DNA of 8,139 bases from Oligoflexia bacterium (GTDB lineage Bacteria > Bdellovibrionota > UBA1018 > CAIMNF01), in assembly GCA_903858975.1 (NCBI GenBank), contig CAIOKW010000222.1, positions 1 through 8,139 of the forward strand, written 5' to 3'. A model generated the notes under the pieces. It saw only the letters and a program-made list of their open reading frames with translations, was not told the origin of the DNA and ran no database searches. The stretch's first letter is position 1. The number at the start of each line of letters is the position of its first letter. This document shows positions 1-5,888 of this stretch, one piece after another. The position numbers were made by a program, and so were the translations under genes.

Positions 1-608
1 AGTCGGAGCGCGCATCTCCCGCGAGTATTGATGGTATCGTGGATGATCTTCGGGCGAGATGGAAGACAATGGTGGGGAATCATCCGGAATCCTGCCTCAT
101 GGCGGTCTCTTTAGGTGGAATGGTTGCCATGAATTGGGTGGCCCGATTCCCGACCGACTTTAAGCGGCTCGTCTTGATCAACTCAAGCGTCAGTGGATTA
201 AGTCCCATTCATCATCGGTTACAACCGAGAAACTACCTCACGATTCTATCGCTTTTTGCAGAGACTGATCTTGCTGCGCGAGAAGAAACCATTTTGAAAA
301 TGACGAGCAATTTGAAGGGTGAGGCGCTGAAAAAACAGGCAAGCTACAATGCAAGTGTCGCCAAGGTCATCCGTAAGAAAGACGCGCTTTCACAGATTTT
401 TGCAGCCACACGATTTCGACCGCCTTCCAAAATTGAAATCCCTGTTCTGGTTTTGGTCGCAAAAGGAGACACGCTGGTGCACTACTCTTGCTCAGAAAAG
501 ATCGCAGAACACTTTTCGGCTGAGATTCAATATCACGAGACGGCCAATCATGATCTCGCTTTGGATGATTCCAGCTGGGTCAGTGACCGAATTAAAGAGT
601 GGGTGTAG
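1..608 (+). CDS. alpha/beta-fold hydrolase, 3' part (5' end outside window)
   Basis: The reading frame is open from the window edge (first full codon at 3) to the TAG at 606-608, so the real start lies upstream. The GTG at 39 is an internal codon, because the codons before it continue hydrolase-like sequence (SIDGIVDDLR). The product looks like a soluble serine-dependent alpha/beta hydrolase. The nucleophile elbow is AVSLGG with Ser at 108-110; the usual first Gly of GxSxG is Ala. The acid is the Asp of VLVAKGDTLVH (468-470), after the strand-6 type segment IPVLVLVAKGD. The His is in ETANHDLAL (549-551). All three triad residues are in the expected order and spacing for the family. The short cap between about 190 and 410 is Lys/Arg-rich and gives no substrate clue. 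The oxyanion-hole region of the N-terminus is not visible. Esterase, thioesterase or C-C hydrolase are all possible, and the substrate cannot be told. Confidence 0.85.
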   Translation, partial: SERASPASIDGIVDDLRARWKTMVGNHPESCLMAVSLGGMVAMNWVARFPTDFKRLVLINSSVSGLSPIHHRLQPRNYLTILSLFAETDLAAREETILKMTSNLKGEALKKQASYNASVAKVIRKKDALSQIFAATRFRPPSKIEIPVLVLVAKGDTLVHYSCSEKIAEHFSAEIQYHETANHDLALDDSSWVSDRIKEWV

Positions 609-611
609 TTC

Positions 612-1814
612 TTAAAAGCCAGGGGCGTGCCGCCATTCCCACCAATCCTTCGAATCATCAGCACCCGCATGTTTGGATTTAAAGCGGCCATTCTTGTCCT
701 TTTCTAAAAGTTTGTACATGAGACCGCGCGATGTCTTCTTTAGTGCAAGAGCAATCGCGGGGGAAAGAGCCAGGACTTTTTCCATTTCATCCGGCTTGCT
801 CATGAACTCAAGGACCTTAGACTTTTTAAAAAGCTCAAAAATTTCTTCAGGCGAACGGCCCATGGTGAATTCAAAAGTGAAGTACTTGGGCTCATAAGGT
901 ACGTGTAGTTGATCGCTAATGGAGAGCAAACAAAAGTTCTGCGGGAAGAGACTCGGTAAATGGGGAGGGCACTCTAAGACTCCCAGTTGATTGCGAAAGT
1001 CTTCAGGCACGCAAAACTGAATCAAGCGATCACGCATTTCTTTTAGTTTGTCTAAATGCTTGCGTTCTACGAGTTCTCTCTTAAACAACAAAACATCGTA
1101 ATGTCTACCATAGCGACCTAAGGGGCCATCGTATTTCTTGCAGCTTCCGAAACCCATTTTTAAAATGGCTTTGGTGTCAGCAGCATTTAAATCCCAGAGT
1201 GCTTCCGGGTCTAAAAAAAATAAACCCTTCATCTCGGGGTGATTCACCGAAAAAATTCGTCCCTCTTTACTGGTACGAAATTGATAGTCCTTTTTGTCGA
1301 ACTGTAAGCGAGTGAGGCGGCCATTTGAATATTCAGTGGACGAAAAGGGCTCTGCCTTGAGCCAGGCCTTCAATATGGATTCTTTTGGGGGAGTGGTGAA
1401 TTTTTGCCAATCTTGCTGGGAAGCGCTCGCAGGAAATACGCGCCCAAGAGGCACTTCTGATTTAAAGAGATAACTCGGACCATCAAGGTGTCCTCCTTTA
1501 TAGGTCCGCTCCTCGAGCGTTCCTGTTGAGCCAAAGCGAATCTCGCGTCCGTCTCTTAAAGAACCCTTCATCGAAGCAATCCGAATGACTTCAGTCTGGG
1601 TTGAAAATTGAATCAAGAGTCCGTTATAGAGGCCCTGCTCATCCCTGCAGCTCGCCCAGAGGGGGCGTTTGGAGTTTGGAATGTATTCCCGCTCACTTCC
1701 TTCGGGACACGGAGGACTTTGGAGGGTGGCGGCGAGGGTGGGCGCATTTGTCAAAAAAATGGCGCATAAGTGACTGATAATCATGCTTTTTATGAACCGT
1801 TGCATAAGGTTCAT
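612..1814 (-). CDS. secreted protein of unknown function with MORN-like stretch
   Basis: A 400-residue protein read from the ATG at 1814-1812 to the TAA at 614-612. I do not recognise a named family. Residues 1-29 form a Sec signal peptide: a basic n-region (QRFIK), a hydrophobic core (MIISHLCAIFLTNAP) and a TLAA cleavage site, so the product should be periplasmic or secreted. The mature part has six Cys (36, 56, 225, 268, 282, 295), enough for up to three disulfides. Residues about 60-117 (GLYNGLL, MKGSLRDGREIRF, YKGGHLDGPSYLF) resemble MORN_2/YwqK-type repeats, which have the pattern YxxGxxxGxxxxF. The remainder (about 130-400) is charged and mixed alpha/beta, and the C-terminus is Trp/His-rich (DWWEWRHAPGF). 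No Shine-Dalgarno precedes this ATG; Met4 is an alternative start with equally poor context. The gene diverges from the coiled-coil gene and ends 3 bp from the hydrolase stop. Confidence 0.8.
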   Translation of the reverse strand: MNLMQRFIKSMIISHLCAIFLTNAPTLAATLQSPPCPEGSEREYIPNSKRPLWASCRDEQGLYNGLLIQFSTQTEVIRIASMKGSLRDGREIRFGSTGTLEERTYKGGHLDGPSYLFKSEVPLGRVFPASASQQDWQKFTTPPKESILKAWLKAEPFSSTEYSNGRLTRLQFDKKDYQFRTSKEGRIFSVNHPEMKGLFFLDPEALWDLNAADTKAILKMGFGSCKKYDGPLGRYGRHYDVLLFKRELVERKHLDKLKEMRDRLIQFCVPEDFRNQLGVLECPPHLPSLFPQNFCLLSISDQLHVPYEPKYFTFEFTMGRSPEEIFELFKKSKVLEFMSKPDEMEKVLALSPAIALALKKTSRGLMYKLLEKDKNGRFKSKHAGADDSKDWWEWRHAPGF

Positions 1815-1815
1815 T

Positions 1816-1844
1816 TTGACTCGGATTCATAGGTATGAAAAGAT
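1816..1844 (+). promoter_or_regulatory. possible promoter of the four-gene operon
   Basis: TTGACT (1816-1821, 5/6 to the -35 consensus) is followed after 17 bp by AAAGAT (1839-1844, only 3/6 to TATAAT). Transcription would begin near 1851, ahead of the Shine-Dalgarno at 1863. GATATT at 1842-1847 is a better -10 hexamer but would need a 20-bp spacer. The -35 lies almost on the divergent gene's ATG, so both directions must share this 62-bp gap. The weak -10 keeps the call tentative. Confidence 0.25.
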
Positions 1845-1862
1845 ATTTAAGTGATTGTCTAC

Positions 1863-1869
1863 GGAGGGA
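1863..1869 (+). promoter_or_regulatory. Shine-Dalgarno that fixes the start at 1877
   Basis: GGAGGGA sits 7 nt before the ATG at 1877-1879 (9 nt from the end of GGAGG). It is the strongest ribosome-binding site seen in the window. It decides against the in-frame ATG at 1835, which has only AGG immediately in front of it. Confidence 0.8.
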
Positions 1870-1876
1870 CGAGTCC

Positions 1877-3004
1877 ATGTCAGTGAATTATAGCTCTAAT
1901 AATCCGAATAATAATCCGCAACTTCTTCAGCAGCGCCTCTCAGTGCGCGAGCAGGAGATCAATGCGCTTAAGGTTCAAAATCGTCACCTCCTCTCGAAGA
2001 TTGAAGAAGTTGAGAAGAACGCGAAACCGAATCAAATCAATACGCAGTTCGTAGCGGACGAGGTTCATAAGCACCTCGAGCCCGTGATCAACCAACTTCA
2101 GAATACGATCACCACCTCTTTTGAAATTCTTCAAAGTACAATGCGTGGGATTTATCAGCAAAGTCAGCGTGCTCAGCAGGCAGTTGAAGACATGGCCGCA
2201 CATTCTCGCGATCTTGAAATGCGAATGAATGAGCAGCGAAAAGCCGACCAAAATTTCTATCAAGACAAAATGTTCTCTATGATCGGTGCATTCTGCGATC
2301 GAGTGGAAAGACAAATTGAGATTCGCATGAAAGCGCTCGCTACTGTGGAGCTCATGAATACGAAGCAAAATGAAGTTCTCTCGGATGTAGAAAGCATCAA
2401 GGGCTCCATCAATCAAATGCAGAAAAATTCAGACTCTAATCGCGGCGAGATTTCTCGAATTGAAAGAAATGCATCTGAAGCAAATGAAAAGCTCATTGAT
2501 GTTCAAATTCAGACCCAAAACTCTGAAGAACTCATTCGCGATACCTTGCAGCAGATTCAAAACCATCGAGCTGAGTTTAAAATTATTCGGTCTGAACTGA
2601 AGCAGTCGATCGAAGCGATGTCAAAACTCGTGGATCGGGTGAATGAGAGCGCAGTGGTCATATCAGCCGCTGAAGAAGATGATTCGTCAGAAGAAATTCA
2701 GGTCATTACTAATGTTCCATCGTCACAAGAGTATGCCCAAGCGGCCTCCTCGGTGGATGAAGGAAAAATCATTAACGATTTAATTGAACAAAAGCATCGT
2801 GAGCTCGAGGCGCTTGAGAAAAACATTGAAGAACAAAGTGAAAGCCAATCCCAAGAAGACGCTGGGATGATTCTCGCTTTGCTTCGTGCACAAAAAAGTG
2901 AACTTCAGCGAGTAGCAGAAGATGCAAAAACCTATTTGAAAGAACACGTCGCACAAGCGCAGAGCCCCCGGAGCCCTTCTGTGCGACCCGACAAAAACTT
3001 GTGA
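1877..3004 (+). CDS. soluble coiled-coil protein, first gene of four-gene operon
   Basis: A 375-residue protein when started at the ATG with the GGAGGGA ribosome-binding site; an in-frame ATG at 1835 would add 14 residues without a good site. No signal peptide or membrane segment is visible, so it should be cytoplasmic. The N-terminus is Asn-rich (SSNNPNNNPQ). Residues about 15-48 form a first heptad stretch (LSVREQEINALKVQNRHLL), and about 60-260 are long amphipathic helix rich in Gln, Glu, Lys and Ile. An acidic, Ser-rich break (about 263-295, AAEEDDSSEE) precedes a final helix (about 296-362). The tail is basic and Pro-containing (SPRSPSVRPDK). There is a single Cys, at 140. The MCP signalling-tip sequence is absent, so this is not a chemoreceptor core. 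Its stop overlaps the next ATG (TGATG), which implies coupled translation with the membrane protein and a plausible physical partnership. Function unknown; scaffold is the simplest guess. Confidence 0.85.
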   Translation: MSVNYSSNNPNNNPQLLQQRLSVREQEINALKVQNRHLLSKIEEVEKNAKPNQINTQFVADEVHKHLEPVINQLQNTITTSFEILQSTMRGIYQQSQRAQQAVEDMAAHSRDLEMRMNEQRKADQNFYQDKMFSMIGAFCDRVERQIEIRMKALATVELMNTKQNEVLSDVESIKGSINQMQKNSDSNRGEISRIERNASEANEKLIDVQIQTQNSEELIRDTLQQIQNHRAEFKIIRSELKQSIEAMSKLVDRVNESAVVISAAEEDDSSEEIQVITNVPSSQEYAQAASSVDEGKIINDLIEQKHRELEALEKNIEEQSESQSQEDAGMILALLRAQKSELQRVAEDAKTYLKEHVAQAQSPRSPSVRPDKNL

Positions 3005-3597
3005 TGGATAAACCACCAGGAGTGGGACCAAAAACGCAGTCTCGTCCAACAGTACCGCCAAGACCAGGGACTAAACCGGGTACGAAGGGGCGACCTATGC
3101 CCGCGAGCCAAGCGGCAGCCCCCTCCAAGGCGAGTGCAGACGCAGGACGACCGGTTTGGTATAAGCGTAAGTACCTGGTTTACCCTAAGTTTCAGATGCC
3201 CTTGATCATCCTGAATTCGATGGTCACGATCTTTTTGTTTTCGCTGGTGGCTTACTTGGTGATCCGAAGTCATCTCTACTTAGAACAGTTGGTTAAACAA
3301 ACGAGACTTCCAGCCCAAAACCTTTTTATTCAGCTGCTCACCGAACAGTTGCGAAGTCTTTTGATCTACATGGCGATCGCCCTCGTGATTGGGGTCTCGA
3401 GTACAGCAACCCTCACCTTGTTGCTTTCACACAAGATGGCAGGCCCGATGATCCGCCTTAAGAACTTCTTCGCGAACATCACGAAATCGAGCGAATTTCC
3501 TGAACAGCTGAAATTCCGAGAGGGTGACTTCTTTCAAGAGCTTCCTCCCACCGTGAATGGCGCGTTTAATGCGCTGAAAAAGAAATGGCAACGTTGA
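3004..3597 (+). CDS. two-TM inner-membrane protein with HAMP-like C-terminus
   Basis: A 197-residue protein from the ATG at 3004; the GTG at 3001 would add one residue. There is no Shine-Dalgarno: TGATG overlaps the upstream stop by 1 nt, suggesting reinitiation. Residues 1-50 are a disordered Pro/Lys-rich tail (PPGVGPK, PPRPGTKPGTK), followed by a basic YKRKYLVYPKFQ stretch. TM1 is about 65-87, then a short 30-residue extracytoplasmic loop, then TM2 about 118-142. The C-terminal 55 residues (SHKMAGPMIRLKNF, then FREGDFFQELPPTVNGAFN) resemble the HAMP-like segment 'H-x-AGP-xxR-(20)-fRxGDxfxEL-xxxxN' seen in two-TM proteins of deltaproteobacteria. Both ends would be cytoplasmic by the positive-inside rule. 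The protein stops after this segment, with no kinase, cyclase or MCP output domain. It could pair with the coiled-coil protein encoded just upstream. Confidence 0.85.
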   Translation: MDKPPGVGPKTQSRPTVPPRPGTKPGTKGRPMPASQAAAPSKASADAGRPVWYKRKYLVYPKFQMPLIILNSMVTIFLFSLVAYLVIRSHLYLEQLVKQTRLPAQNLFIQLLTEQLRSLLIYMAIALVIGVSSTATLTLLLSHKMAGPMIRLKNFFANITKSSEFPEQLKFREGDFFQELPPTVNGAFNALKKKWQR

Positions 3598-5888
3598 AGC
3601 AGCACCTAAAGCGTGCGTTTTTGATTTCCACCCTCCTCGGACTCAGTGCTTGTAGTGAGGTCAAGGTTCTCATTTCAGTCCTGTTCACTGAGGCGACTTC
3701 CTTGAGCACCTCATCATTTGAGTTTGATGAAATGAAGTCAGGGGATCAGCTGACGTGCGCAATTCTCGGAGACAAAACAGTTCGTTGTATTGGTTCGGGC
3801 CAAAAGGGAAATCTCGGAACCTTCAATGGAGGTCCTGCAGCGATTACGACACCGATCAAGTTATTGGCAACCGGCAAAGGCTTTACCTGTTTCACTTCCG
3901 GAGACAATGCCCAATTATTTTGTTTTGGAAAAAATGACAGGGGCCAACTGGGGAATCCTTCAGTAGGAAACAGTATTAAGCCGGTTCCGGTTCTTGATGT
4001 CGATAACTCTAATTTTCCCATTACAGATGTGAAGTCTCTCAGCGCGGGTGAGGCACATGCCTGTGCAGTACTCAAGTCGGGTCGTGCAGTGTGCTGGGGT
4101 GATAATTCCTTTGGGCAACTTGGAAATATTAGCGTTCAGGGAATCGGTGCGAGGTCAGTGTTAGAAGGGGAGCGTAATCCAAAGGCACTCCCGAATGTGA
4201 AAGACATTTCTGCCGGCGCCAACTCATCTTGCTTGATTGCTAAGGATGATAGCACCGTGTTTTGTTTCGGTGAACGATACGGAGCGACTCGAAAAATCAA
4301 TTGGATTCCAGAGCGAGTGGACCTTGCAAATAGTATTGGATCACTCAATAACATCAAGCAAATCGGAGTCGGTCGAGGCTTTGGATGTGCGCTCACTCGA
4401 GGCGCCCAGGTTTATTGCTGGGGTCAAAATGAGAGTAATCAACTCGGAATTTTGATGAACCTGAAAGGGCTTCCTAAGGCATCTCTGGTTCAAGTGAGCT
4501 ATCCCCAGGAAATGCCTCTCTCGAGAGTGGATCAAATTACAGTCGGAGACGCGCATGCCTGTGCGCTTCATCGGGATGAAAAGACGGTCTATTGTTGGGG
4601 TGATAATCGATTCAATCAGTTAGGAAGTACCTCCACTCGTGGAAATACGGAGCAGGTGGCACTTGGCTCGAACAATCTCACTCTAAAAGGTGTGAAAGAA
4701 GTGCGCGCTGGTCCGGATCGAACTTGTATTATTTCCATTAGAGATGAGCTTTTTTGTTGGGGAAATGGAGCAGACGGTATCTTAGGGAACCCCAAACCCA
4801 TCTCAGTCTATCCCTCACGAGTACTGGATTCAAACCTTGAGGCTCTGGCAAACGTGGTTCACGTAGAGCTCGGTCAAGACCATACTTGCGTGAAGGATTC
4901 GGCAGAAAAACTTTATTGTTTTGGGATCAACTCCTTTGGACAGATGGGATTTGTTCGAGTTTCTGGACAGGCCCTGCAGACGGAAACCACGCCACTTAGA
5001 AAAGTGCACTCGATTGACGTGAAGGGCTCTAAAACTTGCGTGGTTTACGGGGATGATCAGAGGGTCGGATGTTTTGGTGATATGGATTTTGACAACATCA
5101 ACAAACGACCTGAAAAAAACAGTTTCATCTTAGAAGAAGTGAAAAAGAATAACATGAGTTTTCGAGCGGCATCGGGTGTTGCGATTGGCCGAAAACAAGT
5201 CTGCGTGATTGGGGCTAACCAAGAGGTGACCTGTATTCCTTCAGATGGGGAAGAAACTACGGAAGTTCCGGTTCGAGTGGCGGATGTAAACCAAATGCCG
5301 ATTAAAGATATCTGGCAGGTGCGGGCTCAAAATAACTTAGCCTGCGCTCTATCTCAAGCAGAGGGAGCAATTTGGTGCTGGGGCCAAGAGCGCCTGGAGC
5401 AAGGTCTTGCGGCTAAGCATGTGATGATGGGGGGGCAGGCGGCCCATGAGGTGATCCAAATTTCCCTCACTGAAGATCAATTGTGCACCATTCGTGGTAC
5501 CGAACGGGCTGTGTATTGTTCCAAGACCGGAGTTTCAAGTCAGGGAACGATTGAGATTGCTCCGTTAAAGACGACTGAGGGTTCTGAGCTCAAGGGTGTG
5601 CTCTCACTCTCGGGTGGGCTTCATCATTTTTGTGCAGTTACTGAGGTTGGAAAACTTTACTGTTGGGGTAAGAATGAATCCTATCAATTTGGGTCAAAAT
5701 TACCCGCACAGAGTCTCGATGCGATCTTGGTTGCAATCAAGAATGACCGAATTCAAAAAATCACTCGCGTGACCACCGGGGATCGGCATACCTGCATCAC
5801 CTCTGCGGATGATCCTACACTCTATTGCTTTGGTGGATCTTTTTATGGTGGACCAAATTCTCCGGATCTAGTTGATTATCCTTTATGA
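3585..5888 (+). CDS. lipoprotein with fourteen Cys-paired RCC1 repeats
   Basis: A 767-residue lipoprotein. Residues 1-22 are a type II signal peptide (KQHLKRAFLISTLLGL) with lipobox LSAC and lipidated Cys23. The residue after it is Ser, so there is no Asp retention signal, and outer-membrane sorting is likely. From about 52 to the end I count fourteen RCC1-type repeats of 44-58 residues, with the pattern 'G-x-x-H/F-x-C-(9-10)-C-W/F-G-x-N-x-x-GQLG'. Clear examples are AVCWGDNSFGQLG (168-180) and VYCWGDNRFNQLG (335-347). RCC1 repeats form beta-propeller blades that commonly mediate binding. Fourteen blades suit two seven-bladed propellers. All Cys other than Cys23 fall into one pair per repeat. 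The ATG at 3585 overlaps the previous gene by 13 nt; a TTG at 3594 overlapping the upstream stop is a weaker alternative. Ligand unknown. Confidence 0.93.
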   Translation: MATLKQHLKRAFLISTLLGLSACSEVKVLISVLFTEATSLSTSSFEFDEMKSGDQLTCAILGDKTVRCIGSGQKGNLGTFNGGPAAITTPIKLLATGKGFTCFTSGDNAQLFCFGKNDRGQLGNPSVGNSIKPVPVLDVDNSNFPITDVKSLSAGEAHACAVLKSGRAVCWGDNSFGQLGNISVQGIGARSVLEGERNPKALPNVKDISAGANSSCLIAKDDSTVFCFGERYGATRKINWIPERVDLANSIGSLNNIKQIGVGRGFGCALTRGAQVYCWGQNESNQLGILMNLKGLPKASLVQVSYPQEMPLSRVDQITVGDAHACALHRDEKTVYCWGDNRFNQLGSTSTRGNTEQVALGSNNLTLKGVKEVRAGPDRTCIISIRDELFCWGNGADGILGNPKPISVYPSRVLDSNLEALANVVHVELGQDHTCVKDSAEKLYCFGINSFGQMGFVRVSGQALQTETTPLRKVHSIDVKGSKTCVVYGDDQRVGCFGDMDFDNINKRPEKNSFILEEVKKNNMSFRAASGVAIGRKQVCVIGANQEVTCIPSDGEETTEVPVRVADVNQMPIKDIWQVRAQNNLACALSQAEGAIWCWGQERLEQGLAAKHVMMGGQAAHEVIQISLTEDQLCTIRGTERAVYCSKTGVSSQGTIEIAPLKTTEGSELKGVLSLSGGLHHFCAVTEVGKLYCWGKNESYQFGSKLPAQSLDAILVAIKNDRIQKITRVTTGDRHTCITSADDPTLYCFGGSFYGGPNSPDLVDYPL
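3738..5885 (+). repeat. protein-level tandem array of 14 RCC1 blades
   Basis: The repeats are divergent at DNA level but obvious in translation. Cys pairs are at residues 58/68, 102/113, 160/170, 216/227, 268/278, 326/337, 381/391, 435/445, 485/496, 540/550, 587/598, 634/645, 683/693 and 737/748. Pair spacing is always 10 or 11 residues, and first-Cys periodicity is 44-58. Repeats 2, 3, 5, 6 and 8 keep the best GQLG-like motif; repeats 4, 9, 10 and 12 have lost it but keep both Cys. Blade borders are approximate. Confidence 0.9.

Noticed and set aside
39..41. GTG as start of the hydrolase
   Set aside because: The frame is open upstream to the window edge with hydrolase-like residues, and starting there would leave too little sequence before the nucleophile elbow.
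1835..1876. Earlier in-frame ATG for the coiled-coil gene (14 extra residues)
   Set aside because: Only AGG directly abuts it, whereas the ATG at 1877 has GGAGGGA at ideal distance; the extra residues (KRYLSDCLRRDES) also do not resemble the Asn-rich start.
1877..3004. Coiled-coil protein as a methyl-accepting chemotaxis protein
   Set aside because: The conserved MCP hairpin tip (EAARAGExGRGFAVVA type) is absent, as are TM segments.
2772..3273. Long minus-strand frames across the coiled-coil/HAMP junction
   Set aside because: They are compositional shadows: they have Arg/Pro/His-rich low-quality sequence, mutually overlap in two frames and lie antisense to two convincing genes.
3585..5888. 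RCC1 protein as eukaryote-derived chromatin/Ran factor
   Set aside because: The lipoprotein signal and the Cys pair in every blade point to a bacterial extracytoplasmic protein; RCC1-type repeats are common in bacteria.
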